In this document: in pieces, positions 1 to 10,777 of the stretch
How positions within the stretch are numbered: the first letter of the stretch is position 1
How the letters are laid out: each line of letters starts with the position of its first letter
Source of the DNA: Haloprofundus salinisoli
GTDB taxonomy: Archaea > Halobacteriota > Halobacteria > Halobacteriales > Haloferacaceae
Assembly (NCBI RefSeq): GCF_020097815.1
Contig: NZ_CP083663.1
Coordinates: 1,612,001-1,676,000, forward strand
Length of the DNA: 64,000 nucleotides
Direction of reading: 5' to 3'
Notes under the pieces: model-generated
Told to the model about the DNA's origin: nothing
Databases searched by the model: none
The model's input: the letters and a program-made list of their open reading frames with translations, nothing else
Made by a program: the position numbers and the translations under genes

Positions 1-91
1 TGAACGAACGTCCGAGAGTTTCGTCTGCTATCTTCGATGGAGTTGTTGCCCGATTACGGGCGTAGCGAATCGGTCCGAACCTCGAAGTTCC

Positions 92-433
92 CTACTCGTC
101 GTCGGACTTGCCAGGCCACGTCACGGACCCCAGGAACGGGACGCCGGTCTGTTCTGCCGCTCGCGATATCATGTGCGCGCCGGTCGGCACCGTCAGGAAC
201 AGGAAGACGATACCGATGAGCGACGAGAGGCCGGCGCCCCCGGGACCGAAGTACGCGAACCCGGCTAGGAAGACCGCGACCGCACCGATGGTCGCCGGCT
301 TGCTCGTCGCGTGCATCCGGTTGTACACGTTTGGTAGTCTCAGCAGGCCGATCGTCCCGACCGTGAGGAAGAACGTCCCGACGACGACCAGGCCGACGAT
401 AGCCCAGGTCCGTATCGCTTCCAATTCGACCAT
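92..433 (-). CDS. mnhG: Mrp/Mnh Na+/H+ antiporter subunit G
   Basis: A 113-residue membrane protein and the last gene of the Mrp operon. It has three hydrophobic segments (about residues 10-30, 45-63 and 70-90). The family signature RLPNVYNRMHATSK lies at about residues 32-45. In known Mrp systems this small subunit is required for assembly of the hetero-oligomeric antiporter that exports Na+ in exchange for H+. The ATG lies 75 bases after the mnhF stop. Nothing recognisable follows it up to the window edge. Confidence 0.95.
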   Translation of the reverse strand: MVELEAIRTWAIVGLVVVGTFFLTVGTIGLLRLPNVYNRMHATSKPATIGAVAVFLAGFAYFGPGGAGLSSLIGIVFLFLTVPTGAHMISRAAEQTGVPFLGSVTWPGKSDDE

Positions 434-508
434 CAGCGGTCGCCTCCGGCAACCCGCTGACTCGTCGGAACGGCCCGTCGCATTCGGTGTTCGTGATACA
501 TGCTGTGG

Positions 509-802
509 TCACTCCTGCATAACGATGATGTCGCCTTCGGTGACGAACTTAGCAACCGCGACCGTCGAGAGGAACGCGATAATCGCGAGGACGAGACTGA
601 CGGTCACGAAGAGGCCCCGGCCGGTCTTGATGGCGAACAGGACGGCGATGGCGACGACGTTCGTCGCGATGGCGTCCAATGCGACCACGCGGTCGGGGAT
701 CGTCGGGCCCAGGACCGCGCGGTAGCCGCACAGCAGATTCAGAAGCACTACGAGGACGATCGCGGCGTCTACTACCGGCACTATCGTCCCCTCAGCGACC
801 AT
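509..802 (-). CDS. mnhF: Mrp/Mnh Na+/H+ antiporter subunit F
   Basis: A small membrane protein (97 residues) with three transmembrane helices. The MrpF motif GPTIPDRVVALD follows the first helix. It is part of the Mrp antiporter. The ATG at 802 is chosen; a GTG nine bases upstream (811) would add three residues. The start overlaps the end of mnhE by 11 bases, so the two are probably translationally coupled. Confidence 0.93.
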   Translation of the reverse strand: MVAEGTIVPVVDAAIVLVVLLNLLCGYRAVLGPTIPDRVVALDAIATNVVAIAVLFAIKTGRGLFVTVSLVLAIIAFLSTVAVAKFVTEGDIIVMQE

Positions 803-1460
803 CGTCGTCACCTCCTGTGGCCTCCTCAGCCGGCGGTTCAGCCTCCGTCTCCGCCTCTCTCTCGGTTTCGGGTACGGCCTGTTTGAGGACGGGATGAGTC
901 CGGTCGGTCGGGTAGACGGCGAAATCCGGCGCGGGGTCGCCCGCCGATAGCTCCTCGTCGAAGATGACGAGCGCGTAGTCCTCCCAGTCGCGGATCGGGG
1001 CGACGATGTCTTCGGGATCTCTCCCGTCGATGACGTGGACGTACAGTGCGTTCTCCTCCGAATCGTAGTCGAGCGTGAGCGAGCCGGGGGTCATCGTGAT
1101 GCTGTTGGCGATAGTGGTCACGCCGAGGTCCGTCTGTACCCGCAGCGGGATGAGTATTACCTCGGGTTCGATCGGCGGTTCGGAGAGCGCGAGCACGCGG
1201 TACGTGACGTCGAGACTGGAGACGACCGCCTCCCTGACGAACGTTAGCATGTACAGTATCGTGTACGGGATTCCACGAAGCACCTGGCGGAGATCGAGGG
1301 TGTCCGCATACAGGCGCCGGAAGACGTAGGCCAGGGGGATCCCGACCACGAGGCCGACCAACAGCGACCCGACGAGCGGTTCGGGTTCGAGCGGTGGCCC
1401 GTCGACGAATACCCAGATGAGGCCGAACAGGGCGCCGATGACGGGCCAACTGCGGGTCAC
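792..1460 (-). CDS. mnhE: Mrp/Mnh Na+/H+ antiporter subunit E
   Basis: A 222-residue protein of the MnhE family. Two N-terminal hydrophobic stretches are followed by a cytoplasmic domain that contains the family segment NSITMTPGSLTLD at about residues 119-131. It is longer than many bacterial MrpE proteins (about 160 residues) because of an acidic, Glu/Ala-rich C-terminal tail from about residue 190. That tail is typical haloarchaeal ornament. Its ATG overlaps the mnhD stop by four bases (ATGA). Confidence 0.94.
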   Translation of the reverse strand: MTRSWPVIGALFGLIWVFVDGPPLEPEPLVGSLLVGLVVGIPLAYVFRRLYADTLDLRQVLRGIPYTILYMLTFVREAVVSSLDVTYRVLALSEPPIEPEVILIPLRVQTDLGVTTIANSITMTPGSLTLDYDSEENALYVHVIDGRDPEDIVAPIRDWEDYALVIFDEELSAGDPAPDFAVYPTDRTHPVLKQAVPETEREAETEAEPPAEEATGGDDDGR

Positions 1461-3064
1461 GCGTCACCACCTCCGCCGAGACCCACGACGTCGACGTAGG
1501 CCTCGGTGTCGATTGCGGCGTTCGCCGCCGTCTCGGCGAACCGGTAGACCGGGTCGAACCCCACGCCGACGAGGACGACGGCCGCCGCGAGTGCGACGAG
1601 GACCAATATCTGACCCGGTTCGGCGGTAGTGACCTCGACCGCCGGCGTCTCGGACCCCCAGAAGCCGCCGACCCACACCCGCGTCGCGTACAGAATCGTG
1701 AGCACAGCGCCGAGGAGCAACGCGACCAGCGCGACTGCCGATAGCGCGCCGGACCCGGACGCGAGCCCCCGAACTGCTGCGTCGAAAGCGAGGAACTTCC
1801 CGAAGAATCCTGTCAACGGCGGGAGGCCGATCAGCGAGAGGAGGCCGACGAAAACGGCCCCCGCGAGCAGCGGCAAGCGGCCGGCGAGGCCGCCGAGGTC
1901 CCGCAGGTTGTCCGTCCCGGTCGCATTCTCGACGGCGGCCGCCGAGAGGAAGAGAAGTCCTTTCGCCAACGCGTGGTGGAGCGCGAACACCAGCGCAGCC
2001 GCGATGGCGACCCCGCGGAGAGTCCCCGTGGGGTCGGCCGCCGCGGCGACGGCGATGGGGATGGCGATGAAGCCGACCTGGCCGACGCTCGAGTACGCGA
2101 ACACGCCCTCCAGTCGGTCCTGGCCGACGGCACCGAACCCGCCGACGACGATGCTCGCCGCCCCCATCGCTGCCAGCACCGGGGCGAGGAAGGCGAGCGG
2201 TGACACGCCGGCGATACCGAGCAAGTCGACGGAGACGGGCGCGCCGGCGAAGACCGTGAAGTAGAGGCGGACGATCGCGTACATGCCGACCTTCTTGGTG
2301 ACGCCTGCGAACATCGCAGTGATGGGTGGCGGGGCAGCGGTGTAGGCGGCGGGCACCCAGAACTGGAAGGGGACGAGGCCGGCCTTCAGCGCGAACACCG
2401 CGAGCAGCAGGGCCGACAGGCCGACAGCGGGCGCGAGGTCGACGCCGTACGCGGCGGGGTCGGCCAACCGCTGGGCCATGTCGGCCATGTTGAGCGTGCC
2501 CGTCGTGGCGTACAGGCCGCCGATGGCCACGAGCATGAGCGCGCTTCCGAAGACGTTCATCACCAGATAGCGGAACGACGCCGCGGTGGCGTGATCGGTG
2601 CCGTAGAAGGCGACGAACACGTAGCTGACGATCAGCATCACCTCGAACCAGACGAACAGGTTGAACAGGTCGGCGGTGAGGAACGCGCCGGTCACGCCAA
2701 CGAGGAGCATGTGGAACAGCGGGTGGTAGTACACGCGTTGGTTCTCGGGGGTCACGTACTGGACCGAGAACAGTATCGACGCGAGACCGACGCCTGCGGC
2801 GATAGTCAGCATGAACGCTGACAGCCCGTCGAGGACGAGTGTGATTCCGAAGGGGGCGGGCCAGTCGCCCACCTGGTAGGCCGCCGCGCCGGGCGCCGCC
2901 GGCGCGAGGACGAACGTCCAGGCGGCACTGGAAACAGCCACGACGTAACCGACGGCGCCGGCCACGCTCGCCGCGCGCTGCATCTGTGGCCGCTGGCCGA
3001 GCGCGAGCGTGAGCACGGCGGTACCGAGCACGACTAGCAGCGGCGCGATGACGATCCAGCTCAT
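1457..3064 (-). CDS. mnhD: Mrp/Mnh Na+/H+ antiporter subunit D (NuoN/L-like)
   Basis: A 535-residue polytopic membrane protein of the proton-conducting membrane transporter family, related to complex I antiporter-like subunits. About 14 hydrophobic helices are visible. The core has the conserved Glu segment FEVMLIVSYVFVA and the Lys-containing segment FALKAGLVPFQFW, which form the proposed proton path. It overlaps both neighbours by four bases (mnhC upstream, mnhE downstream), as expected for one coupled operon. Confidence 0.96.
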   Translation of the reverse strand: MSWIVIAPLLVVLGTAVLTLALGQRPQMQRAASVAGAVGYVVAVSSAAWTFVLAPAAPGAAAYQVGDWPAPFGITLVLDGLSAFMLTIAAGVGLASILFSVQYVTPENQRVYYHPLFHMLLVGVTGAFLTADLFNLFVWFEVMLIVSYVFVAFYGTDHATAASFRYLVMNVFGSALMLVAIGGLYATTGTLNMADMAQRLADPAAYGVDLAPAVGLSALLLAVFALKAGLVPFQFWVPAAYTAAPPPITAMFAGVTKKVGMYAIVRLYFTVFAGAPVSVDLLGIAGVSPLAFLAPVLAAMGAASIVVGGFGAVGQDRLEGVFAYSSVGQVGFIAIPIAVAAAADPTGTLRGVAIAAALVFALHHALAKGLLFLSAAAVENATGTDNLRDLGGLAGRLPLLAGAVFVGLLSLIGLPPLTGFFGKFLAFDAAVRGLASGSGALSAVALVALLLGAVLTILYATRVWVGGFWGSETPAVEVTTAEPGQILVLVALAAAVVLVGVGFDPVYRFAETAANAAIDTEAYVDVVGLGGGGDA

Positions 3065-3405
3065 TCAATCCACTCCGTGACATCCATGGTCTCGTTCTCC
3101 TCGTAGGCCCGATACGACAGGACGAGCGCCAGCGCGGTCGTCCCGAAACTGATGACGATAGCGGTCAAGACGAGCGCCTGCACCACGGGGTCGGCGACCA
3201 CGGGAACCTCGCCGCCGTGGGTTTCGAGGACGGGCACGAGGTCGTGGGTCCCCTCGTCGACGCCGCCCATCGCGATCAGATAGACGAACGTCGCCTGAGA
3301 GACGACGGCGACCCCCACGACGACCCGCACCAGGTCCCGCCGCAACAGCAGGAAGGTCCCGACGGCGAACAACCCGCCGACCGTAACTGCCAGAGCGACG
3401 CTCAT
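3061..3405 (-). CDS. mnhC: Mrp/Mnh Na+/H+ antiporter subunit C (NuoK-like)
   Basis: A 114-residue NuoK-like subunit with three transmembrane helices. The family signature DPVVQALVLTAIVI is in the third helix and is followed by FGTTALALVL. The ATG lies 46 bases after the mnhB stop, the only sizeable gap in the first half of the operon. Its stop overlaps the mnhD start. Confidence 0.95.
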   Translation of the reverse strand: MSVALAVTVGGLFAVGTFLLLRRDLVRVVVGVAVVSQATFVYLIAMGGVDEGTHDLVPVLETHGGEVPVVADPVVQALVLTAIVISFGTTALALVLSYRAYEENETMDVTEWIE

Positions 3406-3451
3406 CGGGTATCAGCTCCACGTCGGGCAGGCGGCGTCTCTGTGTTCCGAG

Positions 3452-3916
3452 TCATTCGGCGCTCACCACCGAGATGATCGTCAGAAGACTGCCGACGACG
3501 ACGAGGTACACGCCCAAATCGAACACGAGCGCGCTGGCGAGTTCGACATCGTGGTAGATCGGGACACCACCGACGTGGACGTACGTCTGGGTCAAGAACG
3601 GGTCGCCAACGAGCATCCCGGCGACTCCGCTGCCGATGACGACCGCCAGCCCCAAGAGCAACGTGCGGCGGTAGGCGGCGACCGTGCGGTGCTCGAAAAT
3701 GCTGGTGCCGGGATTGACCTCCCTGTCGAGGACCCCCGACTCCAAGTAGTCGAGGTCGTAGGCGACGTAGATGAGCACGAACGCCGCCGTGGTGAGGACG
3801 CCGCCGATGAACCCGCCGCCGGGCAGGTTGTGGCCCTGGAGGAACAGCCAGATCGAGAGGACGAGCACGATGGGGACGGTCACCCGGACCGTCGTCCGCA
3901 TTATCGTCGTCGTCAC
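3452..3916 (-). CDS. mnhB: Mrp/Mnh Na+/H+ antiporter subunit B
   Basis: A 154-residue membrane protein of the MnhB family. It has four helices and the diagnostic GHNLPGGGFIGG motif near residue 30. It starts with ATG, overlapping the mnhA stop by four bases. In characterised Mrp complexes MrpB sits beside the C-terminal part of MrpA. Confidence 0.95.
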   Translation of the reverse strand: MTTTIMRTTVRVTVPIVLVLSIWLFLQGHNLPGGGFIGGVLTTAAFVLIYVAYDLDYLESGVLDREVNPGTSIFEHRTVAAYRRTLLLGLAVVIGSGVAGMLVGDPFLTQTYVHVGGVPIYHDVELASALVFDLGVYLVVVGSLLTIISVVSAE

Positions 3917-6306
3917 GGCGAGTCACCCCCGTCGGGAATCGGTCCCTCTTCGCTATCGCCCACGGTCTCTTCACCCCGGGTCCGCATCGTCACGAGCACG
4001 AGGATGGCGATTGCGGCGACCGTGACGACCAGCAACTCGCCCAGCGTGTCGAACGCCCGGAAGTCCACGAGGATGACGTTGACGACGTTCGTGCCGCCAC
4101 CACCCGGGACCGCCTGCTCCGTGTAGTACGTGGCGACGCTCGTCGGGTCGGCGTCGGGACGAGGTGCCGTCAGGAGGACGGACACGAACGCCATCGCGCC
4201 CACCAGAATCGCCACGCCCGCATCTCGGGCGAGCGCGAGCGGTCGGACGTCCGAGTAAAAAGACGGCAACCGTTGGAGGACGAGCAGGAAGATCAGGAGT
4301 ACGAGCGTCTCGACGACCAGTTGCGTGAGCGCCAGGTCCGGCGCGCTCGCGAGGATGAAGAAGATGGCGAGCATGAATCCGAGAATCGACAGCGTGAGGA
4401 CGCTGACGACGTGGGAGGGGGCGGTCGTCACCGCCACACCGGCGAGGATGGCGATCATCAGCACGGCGGCGACCGCCAGCGGCACGCCGAGCCTATCGAT
4501 TCCGAGAGCCCCTCTGGTTGCGGCGAAGCCGGCGAGCGCGAGCAGACTCCCGGCCGCCGCCACCCACGTCACGTACGTCCGCAGGAGGCCGTTGTGGACG
4601 AACGGGCCGAACCGGGCGCTGGTCGTCTCCGCCGTCGAGACGACCCAGTCGTACCACCCGCGGGGCCGCACGGGGACCGGGGCATCGACGCCGCGTCCGA
4701 TGGCCGTCGCGAGACGCCCCGCGAACGGGTACGCGGCGAGTCCGCCTAGGATAGCGACGGCAGACATCGCGACCGGGGGTGAGAAGTGAGTCGGCAGTCC
4801 AGCCTCGAGGTGAGCCTCGCCGATGGCTGTGGCCTCGACGGCCTCCTGGACGATGGCGTCGACCGCTAGTTGCGGCGCGACGCTGACGACGGCTGCCGCG
4901 GCGGCCAGCAGGGCAGGGGGTGCGACCAGCGCGACCGGTGGCCGGTGGATGTCCGCGAGCGGCGCTCGCCGCTCGCCGAAGAACATCCCGAGGAACTTCA
5001 CCGAGTAGACGACGGTAAACACGCTCGCGACCGTCGCCACGGTGGGGTACAGCCAGGCGACTCCGCCGGCCTCGTGAGCAACCTCGTAGGTCGCCTCGAA
5101 CAGCAGCTCCTTCGAGTAGAAGCCATTGAGCGGGGGGATACCGGCCATGCTCAACGCGGCGACCCCGGTGATTGCGGCCGTTATCGGGAGCTCCCGCCAG
5201 AGCCCCCCGAGGTTGTCGAGATTGCGCGTGCCGGCCTCGTGGGCGACGATTCCCGCGACGAGGAACAGCGGCGCCTTGAACAGTGCGTGGTTGAGCAGGT
5301 GGAACGTGCCCGCCTCGCCGCCGTAGACGACGTCGAAGCCGAAGCCCGCGACCATCAGCCCGAGGTGGCTCGCCGTCGAGTAGGCGAGCAACTCCTTGAT
5401 GTCGGTCGAGGCCACCGCCAGCAGCGCTCCGACGGTCATCGTCAGGAGTCCCAGCGTCGCGACGAGCAGCACCCACTCGGGGCTCATCAGCAGGGGGCGC
5501 ACGCGCCCGAGGAAGTAGACGCCCACCTTGACCATCGTCGCGGAGTGGAGGAAGGCGGAGACGGGCGTCGGCGCGACCATGGCGTTCGGCAGCCAGAAGT
5601 GCAGCGGCACCTGCGCGGACTTGGCGGCCGCGGCGACGACGACGAGGACGAGTGCCGGCACGAACAGCCCCGACTCGCGGAGGGCGGCGCGCATCGCTTC
5701 GTCGTTCGCGATCATCGCCGTCAGGTCGAAGGTCACGCCGCCGAGGGCGTCTTGCGCCGCCACCGAGAGCACGAGCAGGCCGGCGAGCAGGCACAGGCCA
5801 CCGCCGACGGTCACGACCATGGCCATCCGTGCCGAGTAGCGCGACTCGGCGTCGTCGGTATAGTGACCGATGAGCACGAACGAACAGAGGCTGGTCAGTT
5901 CCCAGAACAGGAAGACGAGAACGAGGTCGGAGGCGAGCGCGACGCCGAGTATCGAGCCCATGAACGCCAGCAGCGCTGCGTAGTAGCGCGCCAAGCCGTC
6001 CTCGCCGTGCATGTACCGCGCCGAGTAAACGAACACGAGGACGCCGATGCCGCTGGCCAGGAGCGCGAAGAGGAGCCCCCAACCATCGACGGTGAACTGG
6101 AACCCCACGTCGAGAGCGGGAACCCACGACGCCCTGACGGTGCCGTAACTGTCGGCCTGCGTCGCTAGAAGTCCGAAACTCGCCGCCGCGACGAGGGCCC
6201 CCGCATAGCCGGTCCGTTCGCCGAGGACGCGATAGAGGAGCGGTGAGAGGACCGCGGCGACGAAGGGAAGCGCAACGATAGTCGTAACGACTGTTAGGTT
6301 TGCCAT
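3913..6306 (-). CDS. mnhA: Mrp/Mnh Na+/H+ antiporter subunit A
   Basis: First gene of the operon, 797 residues. The N-terminal two thirds is a NuoL-like proton-pumping module, with the conserved WELTSLCSFVLIGHY segment near residue 135 and a Lys-containing helix around KSAQVPLHFWLPNAM. The C-terminal third carries the extra MrpA helices (ILGFMLAIFFILASAPDLAL and ETLVLLIFLLVLQ), related to MbhD/MbhE. The complex couples the proton gradient to Na+ export, a central need of a halophile. A 349-base divergent region separates it from the aminotransferase gene. Confidence 0.96.
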   Translation of the reverse strand: MANLTVVTTIVALPFVAAVLSPLLYRVLGERTGYAGALVAAASFGLLATQADSYGTVRASWVPALDVGFQFTVDGWGLLFALLASGIGVLVFVYSARYMHGEDGLARYYAALLAFMGSILGVALASDLVLVFLFWELTSLCSFVLIGHYTDDAESRYSARMAMVVTVGGGLCLLAGLLVLSVAAQDALGGVTFDLTAMIANDEAMRAALRESGLFVPALVLVVVAAAAKSAQVPLHFWLPNAMVAPTPVSAFLHSATMVKVGVYFLGRVRPLLMSPEWVLLVATLGLLTMTVGALLAVASTDIKELLAYSTASHLGLMVAGFGFDVVYGGEAGTFHLLNHALFKAPLFLVAGIVAHEAGTRNLDNLGGLWRELPITAAITGVAALSMAGIPPLNGFYSKELLFEATYEVAHEAGGVAWLYPTVATVASVFTVVYSVKFLGMFFGERRAPLADIHRPPVALVAPPALLAAAAAVVSVAPQLAVDAIVQEAVEATAIGEAHLEAGLPTHFSPPVAMSAVAILGGLAAYPFAGRLATAIGRGVDAPVPVRPRGWYDWVVSTAETTSARFGPFVHNGLLRTYVTWVAAAGSLLALAGFAATRGALGIDRLGVPLAVAAVLMIAILAGVAVTTAPSHVVSVLTLSILGFMLAIFFILASAPDLALTQLVVETLVLLIFLLVLQRLPSFYSDVRPLALARDAGVAILVGAMAFVSVLLTAPRPDADPTSVATYYTEQAVPGGGGTNVVNVILVDFRAFDTLGELLVVTVAAIAILVLVTMRTRGEETVGDSEEGPIPDGGDSP

Positions 6307-6655
6307 CAGTGTTCGTCGGTGTCGGCCGGTACGCAGTTGCTATCGTAGTCGGCCTCTGCCCTACCATTGGATGTCTCCTCCAAAGTAGCTGTTGACCAAC
6401 CCACTGACCGGACAGTGGGGACCCACCGTGAACTCCGCTCTGCCGTAAGAGGGAGAAACACTGAACCCCCCGCGAGAGAGAACCGGACACATACGAATTA
6501 CGCAGAATCGCCGCGTCTGCCGTACTCGTCGGGGCGAGCGAAGTCAGGGCGGCTACTGTCGAGAGCCTCGCCGAGCAGTCGGACGCGAGCATCGAACAAG
6601 TGACCGAACACGCCGCCACGCGAACGTTTTTCCCGCGGCAGTCGCTCTGGCGACC
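6307..6655. other. Divergent intergenic region between mnhA and aminotransferase
   Basis: 349 bases without a convincing gene. The region must hold the promoters of the Mrp operon (minus) and of the aminotransferase (plus). A Met-less open frame runs on the plus strand from about 6465 to 6661, but I could not link it to a family. No strong repeat or palindrome was seen. Confidence 0.6.
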
Positions 6656-7810
6656 ATGGTAACACCCACCGAACGCGTGCGGGCGGTCGACCGCTCCAGC
6701 ATCCGCGTGATGTTCGACCTCGCGGAGGCGACAGACCGCGACCTGGTCCGCCTCGAAGTCGGCGAACCCGACTTCGATACGCCCGAGCACGTCGTCGACG
6801 CCGCCGCCGAGGCCGCCCGCGCGGGGGAGACGCACTACACCTCGAACGCCGGCCTTCCGGTCGTCCGCGAGGCCATCGGCGAGACGATGGCCGACCGATT
6901 CGACGTAGCGGTCGCCCCCGACGACGTCGTCGTCACTAACGGCGGGATGGAGGCGCTGTTGCTCGCCGTTCTCTCGACGGTCGGCCCCGGCGAGGAACTG
7001 CTCATCCCCTCGCCCGGGTGGCCGAACTACTGGGCGCAGGCGCGACTCGCCGACGGCGTCCCCGTCGAGGTGCCGATGCCCGCCGACGAGGGGTATCCGC
7101 TGGACGTCGACCGCGTCCGTGACGCGCTGAACGAGAACACCGCCGCGATCGTGCTCTGCTCGCCGTCGAACCCGACTGGGAGAGTGTACGACGAGGGCGC
7201 GATTCGTGAGGTCGTCGACGCCGCCGCCGAGTACGACGCCTACGTCATCGCCGACGAGGTGTACGCGGGGCTCTCGTACGACCGCGACCTGACGGGCATC
7301 GCGGCGCTCACCGGCCACCCCGACCACGTCCTCACAATCAACTCCTGCTCGAAGACGTACGCGATGACGGGGTGGCGCGTCGGGTGGCTCTGCGGGCCGC
7401 CCGAACTCATCGACGAGGTGACCAAGATTCACGAGAGCACCACTTCCTGTGCGTCCAGCGTCGCCCAGCACGCCGCGCTCGCGGCGCTGACCGGCCCGCA
7501 GGACTCCTTCGAGGAGATGCACGACGCGTTCGGCGAACGGCGCGACTACGTCGTCGACCGAATCGCCGACATCGACGGGCTCAGCTGCCCGCGGCCGCAG
7601 GGAGCGTTCTACGCCTTCCTCGACGTCGATATGGAGGGGTCGAGTCTCGACGTCGCAAAGACGCTTCTGACGGAGTACGGCGTCGTCCTCGCGCCCGGCG
7701 ACGGCTTCGGCGACGCCGGCGCGGGCAAACTTCGGCTCAGTTTCGCCAACAGCATCGACCGTCTCGAACTCGGATTCGACCGCATCGAGCGGGCGCTCTC
7801 CGAGCGCTGA
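6656..7810 (+). CDS. PLP-dependent class I/II aminotransferase
   Basis: A 384-residue fold-type I aminotransferase, probably acting on aspartate or another amino acid with 2-oxoglutarate. Visible landmarks are the substrate-loop segment VRLEVGEPDFDTPEHV, the PLP-phosphate region NGGMEAL, the Asn/Pro segment SPSNPTGRVY, the Asp/Tyr segment ADEVYAGLSYD, and the Schiff-base lysine in NSCSKTYAMTGWRVGW (Lys about 233). Length is normal. The ATG at 6656 is preferred. The substrate cannot be assigned from sequence alone. Confidence 0.92.
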   Translation: MVTPTERVRAVDRSSIRVMFDLAEATDRDLVRLEVGEPDFDTPEHVVDAAAEAARAGETHYTSNAGLPVVREAIGETMADRFDVAVAPDDVVVTNGGMEALLLAVLSTVGPGEELLIPSPGWPNYWAQARLADGVPVEVPMPADEGYPLDVDRVRDALNENTAAIVLCSPSNPTGRVYDEGAIREVVDAAAEYDAYVIADEVYAGLSYDRDLTGIAALTGHPDHVLTINSCSKTYAMTGWRVGWLCGPPELIDEVTKIHESTTSCASSVAQHAALAALTGPQDSFEEMHDAFGERRDYVVDRIADIDGLSCPRPQGAFYAFLDVDMEGSSLDVAKTLLTEYGVVLAPGDGFGDAGAGKLRLSFANSIDRLELGFDRIERALSER

Positions 7811-7849
7811 GTCGCCTCACCGCTTTTCGCCCCGGCTCCCCGAACCCCC

Positions 7850-8608
7850 TCAGTTCGACTCGAACGCCCACTCTCTGAGCGCCTGCCGGACGAAGTCGCC
7901 CTCGACCTCGCGGAACTGCGCGTCCGACCCGTCGTGGTCGCCGAACTCGAAGCCGCGGACGACGACGACGGGCGTGCCGCCGTCGCCCTCGCCGGCGACG
8001 AGGTTCGCCGCCGCCGCGAGTTCGTCGACGACGTTCTGGACCGTCACGCCGAGTTCGCGGCCGTCGCGGTCGGCTTCGCCGCGCCAGTCGCGGGAGGCGG
8101 GCATCCCGGCCCAGCCGATGGCGACGCCGCGCTGGCCGTGGCGGAACGGCCGCCCGCAGGTGTCGGTGACGACGACGCGGTCGACGGGCAGTCCCTCGCG
8201 GATGCGCGCGGCGCTCTCGGAGGGTCGTTTCGGAAGCAACAGGAGATCCGCGCCCGCCACGTTCGAGCGGTCGATGCCGGCGTTGACGCCGACGTGGCCG
8301 AACCGCGACTCCGTCAGCAGAAACGGCGCTTCCACGATTATCTCGGTGCTCTCCTCCAGGACGGCCTGGGCGAACCGCGGGTCTTTCTCGTCGCCGGAGA
8401 TCTCGGCGAGGCGCGCGGCGAGCTCTCTGGCGCGCGGCCCCGCCGGAAACTCCGAGAGGTCCGCGAGGCGACCCTCGGCCTTCGAGACGACGGTACTGGC
8501 GACGCAGACGACGTCGTCCGGTTCGAGATCGACCCGCTCGCGGATCAGCGCCGCGAGGTCGTCGCCCGGCCGAATCTCGGGGAGGTCGGGAACGGCGAAC
8601 AGCTCCAT
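7850..8608 (-). CDS. cofE: Coenzyme F420-0:L-glutamate ligase (CofE)
   Basis: A 252-residue protein that adds L-glutamates by GTP-dependent gamma-ligation to F420-0, making the deazaflavin cofactor. The start is set at the ATG giving MELFAVPDLPEIRPGDDL, which matches the family N terminus (IPEI.PGDDL). A longer open frame upstream runs into the next gene and looks spurious. Family segments are DVVCVASTVVSKAEGR, ESRFGHVGVNAGIDRSN and VVTDTCGRPFRHGQRGVAIG. It lies 43 bases after the phosphoesterase-like gene on the same strand. Confidence 0.93.
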   Translation of the reverse strand: MELFAVPDLPEIRPGDDLAALIRERVDLEPDDVVCVASTVVSKAEGRLADLSEFPAGPRARELAARLAEISGDEKDPRFAQAVLEESTEIIVEAPFLLTESRFGHVGVNAGIDRSNVAGADLLLLPKRPSESAARIREGLPVDRVVVTDTCGRPFRHGQRGVAIGWAGMPASRDWRGEADRDGRELGVTVQNVVDELAAAANLVAGEGDGGTPVVVVRGFEFGDHDGSDAQFREVEGDFVRQALREWAFESN

Positions 8609-8651
8609 ACCGAGACGTTGCGGAGCGGCGTGAAAAACGCCGCGCTGCCGG

Positions 8652-10384
<1,733 letters not shown>

Positions 10385-10414
10385 GCGCCGTTGGACCGAC
10401 GAGACGCCGCGACG

Positions 10415-10642
10415 TCAGAAGTAGCTGGAGTGGCGACCGACCCGCGTCTGCGGGTGAAGCGACCGTTCTATCTCGCTGCCATCACCGTCGTCGGACTCGT
10501 ACTCCGCGACGTATTCGTCGACGATGTCGGCGAGGAGGTCCTCGACGGAGCATCCCTCCTCCGCGGCGATCTCGGTGACTTTCGCGTACTGTTCGTTCGT
10601 GAGGTGCTGTGAGAGCACCGTCTCAGTCTGTTTCGTTGCCAT
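10415..10642 (-). CDS. Small acidic hypothetical protein
   Basis: A 75-residue acidic protein. Its first 50 residues look helical (LTNEQYAKVTEIAAEEGCSV then EDLLADIVDEYVAEY), the pattern of a ribbon-helix-helix or other short DNA-binding or antitoxin-like fold. A disordered, charged tail follows. The function is not recognised. The upstream region has an 8-base inverted repeat (10644-10651 and 10675-10682) and AT-rich sequence, so the gene may be regulated through that palindrome. Confidence 0.65.
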   Translation of the reverse strand: MATKQTETVLSQHLTNEQYAKVTEIAAEEGCSVEDLLADIVDEYVAEYESDDGDGSEIERSLHPQTRVGRHSSYF

Positions 10643-10643
10643 G

Positions 10644-10682
10644 TTATCACCGACGTAGTAAGTACAACACGAAGGGTGATAA
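10644..10682 (-). promoter_or_regulatory. Inverted repeat upstream of small acidic protein
   Basis: TTATCACC at 10644-10651 and GGTGATAA at 10675-10682 are perfect 8-base inverted copies 23 bases apart. They lie directly before the ATG at 10642. Very AT-rich sequence (10683-10712) follows. This is compatible with an operator, perhaps autoregulatory. Confidence 0.4.
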
Positions 10683-10777
10683 ATTGTATATGGGTATTTT
10701 TGGCTATATAGAAACAGTTTCGGCCCGGTCTATGGAGTGCGGCCGTCGAGCGTCGACCCGCCGACGCGACCGCGCTG

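Noticed and set aside
6465-6661. Open plus-strand frame upstream of the aminotransferase with a helix-turn-helix look (TVESLAEQSDASIEQ)
   Set aside because: It has no suitable ATG start, no family match I recognise, and it runs into the next start; probably chance in high-GC DNA.
4493-7522. Very long (1009-codon) minus-strand frame
   Set aside because: Arg/Pro-rich shadow of mnhA and the aminotransferase; composition is typical of antisense frames in GC-rich genomes.
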